From contig JAILNY010000113.1 of assembly GCA_024691105.1 (NCBI GenBank), positions 1 to 13,198 of the forward strand: a stretch of DNA of 13,198 nt, in the 5' to 3' direction. Of the stretch, positions 1 through 6,189 are shown piece after piece (position 1 is the first letter of the stretch; every line of letters starts with the position of its first letter). A program made the position numbers and the translations under genes. Source of the stretch: Treponema sp. (GTDB taxonomy: Bacteria > Spirochaetota > Spirochaetia > Treponematales > Treponemataceae). The notes under the pieces were generated by a model. The model did not search any database. It worked only from the letters and a program-made list of their open reading frames with translations, and was not told the origin of the DNA.

Positions 1-15
1 GAAGGAATTTAACAC

Positions 16-44
16 TTGTAAATTCTTTAAAACTCCCCCATAAT
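16..44 (+). promoter_or_regulatory. Candidate sigma70-type promoter of the HAD phosphatase gene, leaderless geometry
   Basis: TTGTAA at 16-21 and CATAAT at 39-44 are separated by 17 bp, matching the consensus hexamers at 4/6 and 5/6. The ATG at 50 lies only 5 nt after the -10 box and no Shine-Dalgarno sequence precedes it (the 31-39 stretch is C-rich). Transcription would start at or within a base or two of the start codon. The region is AT-rich, so a chance match is possible. Confidence 0.45.
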
Positions 45-49
45 TAAAT

Positions 50-814
50 ATGGAAAACATATCAATCATTCTTTCAGATTTAGACGGAACACTCTTTCAC
101 AACGACAAATCAATTTCAGATTTTACAAAACAGATTATACGGCAGGCACAGTCCAACGGCATTAAGTTTGGAATCTGCACTTCGCGCGCAAAAATTAATG
201 CAATAAAATTTCTTGACGGAATTGAACCTGACATTCTTATTACAAACGGCGGCGGAATAGTATATTGCGATGATAAAAAAATTTATGATTGTGAATTTAC
301 TCCAGAAGAAACCCGAAGATTAATCGATGCAACTTTTGAAGTATTCGGAAAAGACATCGTCATTTCAACAGATAACGAGCATGCACTTTATTCAAATTCT
401 AAAGAAGAACTCGGCGACAAATACTGGACCTACAATGATTTTTCCGACTTCCAGGAACCATGCATGAAGCTTTGCATCGAAAGTCAGGACAAAGAAAAAA
501 TTGAAAAAGTGGCATCTGTCATCGGCCTTGAAGAAATTGACTATCTTCCATTCTCAGACATTCCCTGGTACAAGCTCAGCAAAAAAGCCGCGACAAAAGA
601 AAACGCAATAAGTCAATTGTGCCGCTACCTCAATATCACGCCGGCAAAAATCGCAGCCTTTGGAGACGACTTTAACGACATCGGAATGCTTAAACTTTGC
701 GGCAAAGGAATTGCAATGGAAAACGCAATTGAAGAAGTAAAAAAAGCCGCCGATCAGGTTTGCGATTCAAACGAGAACGACGGCGTTGCAAAATGGATTA
801 AAAAATATCTTTAA
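50..814 (+). CDS. Cof-type HAD-superfamily hydrolase (sugar-phosphate/phosphometabolite phosphatase)
   Basis: This is a cytoplasmic haloacid-dehalogenase phosphatase of the Cof/YidA class, which hydrolyses small phosphorylated metabolites through an aspartyl-phosphate intermediate. The 254-residue length is normal for the class. HAD motif I is seen as SDLDGT (residues 9-14), with D10 as nucleophile and D12 as general acid/base. Motif II is CTSR (43-46), the motif III lysine lies in the KKAATKENAI segment (178-187), and motif IV is GDDFND (205-210), whose acidic residues bind Mg2+. The C2-type cap lies between motifs II and III, at about residues 75-180. The exact substrate cannot be read from sequence, because Cof proteins are promiscuous. 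The ATG at 50 has no Shine-Dalgarno, but a -10-like box sits 5 nt upstream, which suggests leaderless translation. The stop overlaps the stop of the convergent lipoprotein gene by 4 bp (811-814). Confidence 0.9.
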   Translation: MENISIILSDLDGTLFHNDKSISDFTKQIIRQAQSNGIKFGICTSRAKINAIKFLDGIEPDILITNGGGIVYCDDKKIYDCEFTPEETRRLIDATFEVFGKDIVISTDNEHALYSNSKEELGDKYWTYNDFSDFQEPCMKLCIESQDKEKIEKVASVIGLEEIDYLPFSDIPWYKLSKKAATKENAISQLCRYLNITPAKIAAFGDDFNDIGMLKLCGKGIAMENAIEEVKKAADQVCDSNENDGVAKWIKKYL

Positions 815-1728
815 TCTTTTTTTCCGCGCAATTTATTAAAGAGTTTAATCAAAAGTCCGACACGGCCAAACAAAAGCCAGAACAAAAGAGCTATAAGTGC
901 AACGATCGGAACGCCGTACGCAACAAAATAAAACAGGAACAAAACAAAACCCGCAAAAAACTCAACAACATTAACCGCAAAATTGCGGAAGCCCTCACCC
1001 ATGTCAGGCCAGACAAAACCGTTTTCGTTTTTATCAAACGGCAATCGTACATGAATCGAAAGTGTTGAATAGTCAATCTGATTAGAAAGACGCTTCATTC
1101 GTCCTTCCATCGATTCAAGTTCAGTTATCACATTGTTCAGCTGGCGCTCAATTTCAAGCAGGTCCTTAATATCTTTTGCAGTCGACAGATAACCTTCAAG
1201 TTTTTTCTTTAAGATTTTCTTTGTGTTTATGCGTGAATTTAAATCATAAAATTCATCTGTAACATCGCGGCTATCCTGCGAGCGGTCGATAACCTTTCCA
1301 AAGTCTCCGGCTTCATTCATTGCCTGTTCAAATTTTTCGCAGGGAATTTTTACAGTACAGTAAAAATCTCTTTCACCGGTACTTGAACTTGTAATATATC
1401 CACCGTACTTTTTAGAAAATTCATCAGCCTTTTTTTCAAGATCTGCAAGACTGTCTGCTTCGAGTAAAACAGAACCGTTTTTGATAAGCTTTCTTTCGAC
1501 AATTTCATTTTGCCCCGTACTTTCAGAATCGCTTTGTTCTTCAAGCATCATATCAGATTCAAAAACAACGTCAGAAGCATTTCTGCCGCTATCTTTCATC
1601 TTCATCATTTTTGTTTCACCCAGGGAATTTAGTGCAGGCGCTTCATTTTTTCTTGCAGACTTTGCTCCGCATGAACCAAGCACAAAAAGCACACTTACTG
1701 CCGCGCAAACGTATAATATCTTTTTCAT
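811..1728 (-). CDS. DUF4349-family lipoprotein with coiled coil and C-terminal membrane segment
   Basis: This is a cell-envelope protein of unknown biochemical role. The start chosen here gives an N-terminal lipoprotein signal peptide: MKK, a hydrophobic stretch, then lipobox LGSC with the acylated Cys at residue 20. A low-complexity Ser/Glu/Met-rich linker follows (about 35-75). The DUF4349 core contains a heptad-rich region (about 167-218, ERQLNNVITELE and similar), and a strongly hydrophobic segment (about 253-287) precedes a basic tail, LFNKLRGKKD. Being both lipid-anchored and C-terminally membrane-embedded is usual for the family. Two in-frame upstream ATGs exist, at 1746 and 1764. The 1728 start is preferred because it gives a compact signal peptide and has GGAG 12 nt upstream, but the 1746 start is possible because a TATTAT lies 6 nt before it. 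The gene is convergent with the HAD gene, and the stop codons overlap. Confidence 0.85.
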   Translation of the reverse strand: MKKILYVCAAVSVLFVLGSCGAKSARKNEAPALNSLGETKMMKMKDSGRNASDVVFESDMMLEEQSDSESTGQNEIVERKLIKNGSVLLEADSLADLEKKADEFSKKYGGYITSSSTGERDFYCTVKIPCEKFEQAMNEAGDFGKVIDRSQDSRDVTDEFYDLNSRINTKKILKKKLEGYLSTAKDIKDLLEIERQLNNVITELESMEGRMKRLSNQIDYSTLSIHVRLPFDKNENGFVWPDMGEGFRNFAVNVVEFFAGFVLFLFYFVAYGVPIVALIALLFWLLFGRVGLLIKLFNKLRGKKD

Positions 1729-1752
1729 GATTTTTTTAATCTCCATACAGAT

Positions 1753-1758
1753 ATAATA
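1753..1758 (-). promoter_or_regulatory. Candidate -10 box for the lipoprotein gene
   Basis: On the minus strand TATTAT lies 6 nt before the ATG at 1746 and 24 nt before the preferred ATG at 1728. A start of transcription near 1746 would leave GGAG (1743-1740) in a short leader for the 1728 start. No convincing -35 hexamer is seen at 16-18 bp spacing, so this is weak. Confidence 0.25.
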
Positions 1759-1796
1759 ACGCATTGCGAAGGGAAGTTACATTCATTTTTCTCAAG

Positions 1797-1856
1797 CACT
1801 TGCAAAACGACTGTCCGCGCGCACGACTTCTTCATCCGGCCAGCCACTTGCAAAAC
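1797..1856. repeat. 12-bp direct repeat upstream of tRNA-Leu
   Basis: CACTTGCAAAAC occurs at 1797-1808 and again, identical, at 1845-1856. The second copy contains the TTGCAA used as the -35 element of the tRNA-Leu promoter. The first copy has no -10 at the right distance. It may be a local duplication relic or a coincidence. Confidence 0.4.
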
Positions 1857-1876
1857 CTTCAATAATATGCTATTGT
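1848..1876 (+). promoter_or_regulatory. Promoter of tRNA-Leu(CAA)
   Basis: TTGCAA at 1848-1853 and TATTGT at 1871-1876 are separated by 17 bp. Transcription would begin near 1883, about 5 nt before the mature tRNA 5' end, as expected for a single-tRNA transcript trimmed by RNase P. Confidence 0.5.
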
Positions 1877-1887
1877 CAACACATCAA

Positions 1888-1970
1888 GCCGGAATGTTGG
1901 AATGGTAGACAAAGCAGACTCAAAATCTGCCGCGGGCAACCGCGTGAGAGTTCAAGTCTCTCTTCCGGTA
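1888..1970 (+). tRNA. tRNA-Leu, anticodon CAA
   Basis: The cloverleaf can be folded by hand. The acceptor stem is GCCGGAA (1888-1894) with TTCCGGT (1963-1969), including one G-U pair, with discriminator A1970. The anticodon stem GCAGA/TCTGC (1914-1918, 1926-1930) holds a CTCAAAA loop, with anticodon CAA at 1921-1923. A long variable arm (CGCGG-GCAA-CCGCG, 1931-1944) marks a class II tRNA and supports leucine. The T arm is GAGAG-TTCAAGT-CTCTC (1946-1962). It reads UUG codons. The 3' CCA is not encoded. Confidence 0.95.
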
Positions 1971-1971
1971 T

Positions 1972-2012
1972 AAATCCTGAAAAAGCGAAAGTCTTTTTCA
2001 GGATTTTTTTTT
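1972..2012 (+). terminator. Strong intrinsic terminator of tRNA-Leu
   Basis: A perfect 14-bp stem (1972-1985 with 1993-2006) closes a 7-nt loop (CGAAAGT), and the following run of T reaches 2012. It directly follows the tRNA and lies 4 nt from the comM stop. Read from the minus strand the hairpin forms but is not followed by a T run, so it serves mainly the tRNA. Confidence 0.9.
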
Positions 2013-2015
2013 GCC

Positions 2016-3647
2016 CTACATATTAAGACCGCCTTCCACGCTCCGCATCTCAATCGCTTCTTTCATGTGAAGAGCCTCAATCAATTCACTGCCTGCCATG
2101 TCCGCAATCGTTCGAGATACCTTTAAACAGCTGGATAGCGCACGAGGCGACATCTCGTTTTTTTCCGAAGCCTTTTCAAGCATATTGCCGGCCTCTTTTG
2201 TCGTTCTGCAAAACTCCAAAACCTGTGCAGGATTCATAAGAGCATTCTTAAATCCCTGTCTGTTTCTCTGAGCAAGAACGCCTCGTGCGATTTCTTTTCT
2301 AAGACCATCAGTTGAAAAACAAGGCAGGTCCGCAGCATTTTCATTTCCGACATCTGTGCGACCTTCATCCGCCGAACTGATTTGCTTTTCGTTTTCAACA
2401 ACCTCAACTTTTACGCGGATATCAATTCTATCCAAAAGCGGCCCCGAAAACTTTTTCCAATACAATTCAACAGATCTTGCGCTGCACAAACAGACTTTTG
2501 ACACCGAACCGTAATTCCCGCAGGGACATGGATTTGTGGCCATCAAAAGTTGAAAATTTGCCGGGTAGCAGGTAGTCCGTCCGGCTCTACTCAGACTGAT
2601 ACACTTACTCTCCAAAGGAACTCTCAACATTTGCAAAACTGAGCTTTTAAACTCAGCAGCCTCATCCAAAAACAAAACTCCATTATGCGCAAGAGAAATT
2701 TCACCCGGTCTGCAGTTAACACCGCCACCACAAATTCCTTCGAGCGACGCCGTCTGATGAGGCATCCTGAACGGAGGCTTTCTTATCAGCGGACTATTTG
2801 GACTTAAGTTTCCAGCCAAAGAATAAATCCTTGTAACAGGATACGCTTCTTCGACCGACAGCGCAGGCAACAATTCTCCAAACCTCTGCATGCACATCGT
2901 CTTACCACAGCCGGGCGGTCCAAAGCTCAAAACATTATGTCCTCCACAGGCCGCAACCTGCAAAGCCCTCACAAGAGTTTTCTGTTCCTTTACAAGTGAA
3001 AAATCAAACTGCTCATCTTTCTTACTGAACAAGACTCCGTCCAACATAACAAATCCATCCGGAACAACACCCTGACCTCGTTTTGTTTCAAGCGAAGTGA
3101 ACAATTTTTCGTCACGCAAAGACTCAAAAGCCTCTGTCAATGTTTCTGCCGCAAAGACCTTCATTCCGTCAACTTCTCTGGCTTCGCCAGCGTTCTCTCG
3201 TGGAACAATGCAATACCGTATTCCGCTTGCAATGGCAGTACTTGCCGCCGCGTGAACACCTCTTACAGCACGGACCTTTCCAGAAAGTTCAAGCTCACCC
3301 ATCACAAGAATGCCGTCTCCAAAATCACAGATAGATTTTTCAGATGAGCAGTTTCCTGTATGTGAACTACTGTTGTCAGACTCTGCAAGAACCGCTAAAG
3401 CCACTGCCAGATCAAAACCCGCGCCTTCTTTCTTTAAATCAGCTGGGGATAAACTGATTAAAACACGCTCCATCGGAAATTCATAATTTGAATTTCTGAT
3501 AGCTGAACGCATACGCTCGCGGCTTTCTTTGACAGCACCATCAGCAAGTCCTACGATATCAACCGCAGGAATTCCTCGCCTCAAGTCAACTTCAACTGTT
3601 ACAAGAGATCCTTCGTAACCAAAAGGGGAAAATGAAAATATCTGCAT
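2016..3647 (-). CDS. comM: ComM/YifB-family AAA+ ATPase (Mg-chelatase-like)
   Basis: ComM is a hexameric helicase-type ATPase that promotes branch migration during integration of transforming DNA, as shown in Vibrio and Haemophilus. Homologues also occur in species not known to be competent. The 543-residue protein starts with the usual Lon-like S5 fold domain (about 1-190, beginning MQIFSFSPFGYEG). The ATPase core follows, with Walker A GPPGCGKT (243-250), Walker B VLFLDEA (324-330), the family signature NPCPCG (372-377), whose cysteines continue at CLC (386-388), and SGPLLDRID (401-409), containing the arginine-finger region. The C-terminal Mg-chelatase domain is complete. A Ser/Cys-rich stretch (91-109) looks like a loop insertion in the N-terminal domain. 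The start is fixed by GAGG 6 nt before the ATG. It follows the PHP gene on the same strand after 62 nt and may be co-transcribed with it. Confidence 0.93.
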   Translation of the reverse strand: MQIFSFSPFGYEGSLVTVEVDLRRGIPAVDIVGLADGAVKESRERMRSAIRNSNYEFPMERVLISLSPADLKKEGAGFDLAVALAVLAESDNSSSHTGNCSSEKSICDFGDGILVMGELELSGKVRAVRGVHAAASTAIASGIRYCIVPRENAGEAREVDGMKVFAAETLTEAFESLRDEKLFTSLETKRGQGVVPDGFVMLDGVLFSKKDEQFDFSLVKEQKTLVRALQVAACGGHNVLSFGPPGCGKTMCMQRFGELLPALSVEEAYPVTRIYSLAGNLSPNSPLIRKPPFRMPHQTASLEGICGGGVNCRPGEISLAHNGVLFLDEAAEFKSSVLQMLRVPLESKCISLSRAGRTTCYPANFQLLMATNPCPCGNYGSVSKVCLCSARSVELYWKKFSGPLLDRIDIRVKVEVVENEKQISSADEGRTDVGNENAADLPCFSTDGLRKEIARGVLAQRNRQGFKNALMNPAQVLEFCRTTKEAGNMLEKASEKNEMSPRALSSCLKVSRTIADMAGSELIEALHMKEAIEMRSVEGGLNM

Positions 3648-3709
3648 ACCAACCTCATACAGATATCATCTATTTAGTTTTGAATTTTGCGACCAATTTT
3701 AAAAAAAAT

Positions 3710-4546
3710 TTATAAAAATTTTGAAATTTCTTCAAAAAAGCGGTCTTCTATCTTGCGGCCGCCGCATGTTCGCCCGATTTTTCTGTCAGCCCTAACCGCT
3801 TCTCCATGATAGTCACTTCCGGCCGTTACAATAAATCCAAGCTCCCGTGCAAGCTGTTCCAGGCGGACACACTCGCCGACCCGGGCGCCGGGATGATATG
3901 CTTCAAGCCCGACAATTCCGCGCTCTTTTAAATCTTCAAATACCGGGCGGATTTTTCCAAAGCTTACATAAATCGAAAGCGGATGGGCCATCACCGGAAC
4001 GCCCCCAGAGTTTTTTATTGCCTCTATCGCTTTATCCAAGTCGGCGCCCTGCCTGTCTACATACCAGGGACAATTCTTTCCGATATACTTATCAAAGGCC
4101 ATCTGCCGGTTCTTTACGATTTTCTTTTCGACCATGTAGGCGGCAAAATGCGGACGGCCAAGACATTTAGTCTTAAATTCCGAAAGAATTTCTTCTAAAC
4201 TAACATCAAATCCGGCATCCTGCATTTTTTTTATCATCTGCGCATTGCGTTCATCACGCCCCTGCTGCAAATCCTTTACGATTTTCAAAAAATCTTCAGA
4301 CGGCTCCTTAAGCCCAAGCCCTAAAAGGTGAAATTCACCCGTAGGCCAGTCTATATTCAATTCAACACCGCGGACAAACTTAAGACCGCATTCATCAGCA
4401 GCATTCTGCGCCTCATCTAACCCGTCAATTGTATCGTGATCCGTTAAAGCAAGCACAGAAACCGAACTTGAAAAAGCGTGCTTGACTAATTCACCAGGAG
4501 ATAAAACACCGTCAGAGGCCGTTGAATGTGTATGCAAATCTATCAT
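3710..4546 (-). CDS. PHP-domain metal-dependent phosphoesterase (TrpH/YciV/RNase AM type)
   Basis: This is a cytoplasmic PHP-fold hydrolase. Its nearest characterised relatives act on 3',5'-nucleoside bisphosphates or the 5' ends of small RNAs (YciV, also called RNase AM). The 278-residue length is usual. Metal-binding motifs are intact: HTH at residues 5-7 with D12, TDHD (35-38), VELN with E62, H73, RPHF with H133, MAHP with H188, and GSDYHG with D245 and H247. The full set of PHP histidines and aspartates argues for an active trinuclear-metal enzyme. The ATG at 4546 has no Shine-Dalgarno. An extended -10 (TGATATATT) lies 6 nt upstream, which suggests leaderless translation. The gene precedes comM on the same strand and diverges from the Crp-like gene across a 115-bp spacer. 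The precise substrate is not determined. Confidence 0.9.
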   Translation of the reverse strand: MIDLHTHSTASDGVLSPGELVKHAFSSSVSVLALTDHDTIDGLDEAQNAADECGLKFVRGVELNIDWPTGEFHLLGLGLKEPSEDFLKIVKDLQQGRDERNAQMIKKMQDAGFDVSLEEILSEFKTKCLGRPHFAAYMVEKKIVKNRQMAFDKYIGKNCPWYVDRQGADLDKAIEAIKNSGGVPVMAHPLSIYVSFGKIRPVFEDLKERGIVGLEAYHPGARVGECVRLEQLARELGFIVTAGSDYHGEAVRADRKIGRTCGGRKIEDRFFEEISKFL

Positions 4547-4552
4547 ATAGAA

Positions 4553-4561
4553 AATATATCA
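4553..4561 (-). promoter_or_regulatory. Extended -10 promoter of the PHP gene, leaderless geometry
   Basis: The minus strand carries TGATATATT (4561-4553), a TGn-extended -10 with a 5/6 match. TTCTAT (6 nt) and then the ATG at 4546 follow. The -35 region is poor, which an extended -10 can tolerate. There is no ribosome-binding site. Confidence 0.4.
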
Positions 4562-4615
4562 TAAATTGATTTTTTTTGACATATTTTCTGCTATGCAAAA
4601 ACTGAATTTATGGTG

Positions 4616-4621
4616 TATAAT
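4616..4621 (+). promoter_or_regulatory. Candidate -10 box of the Crp-like regulator gene
   Basis: A perfect TATAAT lies 40 nt before the ATG at 4662, leaving a leader of about 33 nt that carries AGAGGA (4647-4652), a good Shine-Dalgarno 9 nt from the start. The -35 position (about 4593-4598, ATGCAA) is a poor match. Activator dependence or a different promoter is possible. Confidence 0.4.
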
Positions 4622-4661
4622 ATATTATTAGTGTAAAACGCAGGATAGAGGAAAGTTTACC

Positions 4662-5897
4662 ATGCCAAAAGCAGTACAATACGCAAAAGGATCTATTATT
4701 TATTTCTCAGGAGACAAAGACGACAGAATTTACATTCTTCAAAAGGGTCTTGTTATTCTGACAAGTACAGATATTGAAACAGGTCTTTCTGTAACTGAAC
4801 AGGTAAAAAATGGTGAGTTCTTTGGTGTAAAATCTGCGCTCGGTCACTTTCCAAGAGAAGAAACTGCAACAGTTCTCGAAGACACAATTGCAGTTACAAT
4901 GTCTGTTTTTGAATTTGAAAATATTTTCTCTACTAATAAAGATGTAATTATGAAGATGCTCCGTGTTTTTTCGGGGCAGTTAAGACAGCTGCATAAAAAA
5001 ACAGAAAGCATTCTTAAAAGCAAGGTCTCTGCAGACTTGTCTGATGGAATGCATGCTGTAGCAAAATCATTTTATAATGATGAACAGTACAGAGCCTGCT
5101 GCGATGTTTGTCTTAAATATCTTCAAAGCTATCCGTCAGCTCCTGACAAAGATGCTGTTTCAAAGCTCTATGCAGATTCAAAGCTCCGTGTAGAAAAACT
5201 TAAGGCCCGAAAGACACAGGTTGTTGAAGAGCCTGTTACAACAGAAGGTGCTTTAAAACAGTTCAGTCTTCCAGCCTTTGAACGCTTTGCAAAAAAATAT
5301 GAACCTGAACAGGTAATTATTTCTGAGTTTGAACCTGGAAACAGTTTTTATCTGATTCAGTCTGGACAGGTTCAGCTTGTAAAATGTGTAAATGGCTCAA
5401 AAAAGAATCTTGATATTTTAAAACCTGGTGAATTTTTTGGAGAAATGGCAATTCTTGATAACTCTCCGCGATCTGCAACCTGTATGGCAATTGGTCCTGT
5501 TGAGTGTCTTGAATTTAACAAAGAAAATTTTTCGCTTTTAATTGCCGGAAACCCGCAGCTTGCATTGATTCTTCTAAAGCTCTTCTGCAAACGTATTTAC
5601 GACCAGAAGCGCCGCTTACGTATTCTTGTAATTAAAGATCTTGCATGCCGCGTTGCAGACGTATTCCTCATGTACGATGAGATGAATCCGTCAATCAACC
5701 CGGCTGAGCATTCGAGAAAATTCAACATCACTGTTCCTGATATTTCTCACTGGGCAGGACTCCCTGCAGAAGTAACCCGCGACGAAATAAACAAGCTTGT
5801 CGAAAAACGCAAGCTTGAAGTTTACGATACCTACATGGTTATTACAAACATCGCAGAGCTTCGCCGTACAGTCGAGTCAAAGATCTCAGCAAGATAA
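4662..5897 (+). CDS. Crp/Fnr-like regulator with two cyclic-nucleotide-binding domains and a TPR-like middle
   Basis: This 411-residue cytoplasmic protein is about twice the length of Crp. Domain 1 (about 8-115) has the cNMP beta-roll, but its phosphate-binding cassette is degenerate: FFGVKSALGHFPREETAT, with Val where the conserved Glu belongs. A helical middle follows (about 125-185), with TPR-like character (SFYNDEQYRACCDVCLKYL). Domain 2 (about 200-315) has an intact cassette, GEFFGEMAIL...SPRSAT, with E261 and R270, the residues that in the Crp family bind cyclic-nucleotide ribose and phosphate. The C-terminal helix and a winged-helix-like segment (about 345-405, VPDISHWAGLPAEVTRDEINKL) resemble a Crp DNA-binding domain. 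The layout is reminiscent of spirochaetal cNMP proteins. It probably senses a cyclic nucleotide through domain 2; ligand and targets are unknown. The start is set by AGAGGA 9 nt upstream. Confidence 0.85.
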   Translation: MPKAVQYAKGSIIYFSGDKDDRIYILQKGLVILTSTDIETGLSVTEQVKNGEFFGVKSALGHFPREETATVLEDTIAVTMSVFEFENIFSTNKDVIMKMLRVFSGQLRQLHKKTESILKSKVSADLSDGMHAVAKSFYNDEQYRACCDVCLKYLQSYPSAPDKDAVSKLYADSKLRVEKLKARKTQVVEEPVTTEGALKQFSLPAFERFAKKYEPEQVIISEFEPGNSFYLIQSGQVQLVKCVNGSKKNLDILKPGEFFGEMAILDNSPRSATCMAIGPVECLEFNKENFSLLIAGNPQLALILLKLFCKRIYDQKRRLRILVIKDLACRVADVFLMYDEMNPSINPAEHSRKFNITVPDISHWAGLPAEVTRDEINKLVEKRKLEVYDTYMVITNIAELRRTVESKISAR

Positions 5898-5942
5898 ATC
5901 CGCGCGACCCTCAATTCGCGTGCGGCACAGTATTGCGCGTAA

Positions 5943-5971
5943 TTGAATTTTATAACGCTTTCTGTTATATT
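5943..5971 (+). promoter_or_regulatory. Promoter of tRNA-Thr(CGT)
   Basis: TTGAAT at 5943-5948 and TATATT at 5966-5971 are spaced by 17 bp. TGT immediately before the -10 makes it an extended -10. Predicted transcription start is near 5978, 12 nt before the tRNA. Confidence 0.65.
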
Positions 5972-5989
5972 CCTAAGAGTAATTTAATT

Positions 5990-6062
5990 GCCAACTTAGC
6001 TCACCTGGTAGAGCAGCTCCCTCGTAACGAGCAGGTACTCGGTTCAAGTCCGGGAGTTGGCT
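5990..6062 (+). tRNA. tRNA-Thr, anticodon CGT; likely island attachment gene
   Basis: The acceptor stem is GCCAACT (5990-5996) with AGTTGGC (6055-6061), discriminator T6062. The D arm is GCTC...GAGC (5999-6014). The anticodon loop CTCGTAA (6021-6027) has anticodon CGT at 6023-6025, reading ACG. The anticodon stem GCTCC/CGAGC has a C-C mismatch at its innermost pair (31-39). The T arm is CTCGG-TTCAAGT-CCGGG (6038-6054). CCA is not encoded. An integrase gene begins 128 bp downstream in the same direction, the classical arrangement of a tRNA used as an attachment site. The E. coli tRNA-Thr(CGU) gene thrW is a known site of this kind. Confidence 0.93.
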
Positions 6063-6065
6063 AAA

Positions 6066-6094
6066 GTTTTAGTAAGAGGGATACTTGCTAAAAC
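6066..6094 (+). other. Hairpin just after tRNA-Thr, possible processing or attachment structure
   Basis: GTTTTAGTAAG (6066-6076) pairs with CTTGCTAAAAC (6084-6094) over 11 bp, with one G-U, around a 7-nt loop. No T run follows, so it is not a standard intrinsic terminator. It lies between the tRNA 3' end and the integrase, where core and arm sites of an attachment region would be expected. Confidence 0.4.
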
Positions 6095-6131
6095 CTTATA
6101 AAATAAGCATTTACAAATCACATTGACCTTC

Positions 6132-6170
6132 GTTGATTTGAAAATATCAACCAAATATCAACCGTTGATA
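6132..6170. repeat. Clustered ATCAAC/GTTGAT repeats before the integrase (candidate arm sites or operator)
   Basis: Four copies of one hexamer lie in 39 bp: GTTGAT (6132-6137), ATCAAC (6146-6151), ATCAAC (6157-6162) and GTTGAT (6164-6169). The middle two are part of a tandem 11-bp repeat, AAATATCAACC (6142-6152 and 6153-6163). The last two form a perfect 7-bp inverted repeat around one base, TATCAACCGTTGATA (6156-6170). A weak promoter, TTGATT (6133-6138) with TATCAA (6156-6161) and 17-bp spacing, would lie inside the repeats. Short direct repeats beside an integrase gene are typical of integrase arm-binding sites. Autoregulation is the alternative. Confidence 0.55.
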
Positions 6171-6189
6171 AATAATCAAGGAGGAAATT

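Noticed and set aside
5..25. Small inverted repeat GAATTT/AAATTC before the HAD gene
   Set aside because: Only 6 AT-rich base pairs with a 9-nt loop; expected by chance.
3140..3334. Plus-strand open frames inside comM and the PHP gene (also 3847-4198)
   Set aside because: They are antisense to well-supported genes with intact motifs and resemble no protein family.
4576..4581. Perfect TTGACA on the plus strand upstream of the Crp-like gene
   Set aside because: It lies 34 bp from the TATAAT at 4616, too far for a -35, and no -10 sits at 16-18 bp from it.
1814..5908. Shared TCCGCGCG upstream of both tRNA genes (about 1814 and 5899)
   Set aside because: Eight bases, different distance to each tRNA and no shared flanks; too little to call a regulatory element.
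5900..5925. GC-rich hairpin (CCGCGCGA with TCGCGTGCGG) after the Crp-like gene, considered as its terminator
   Set aside because: The stem needs a 2-nt bulge and is not followed by a T run, so I cannot support termination.
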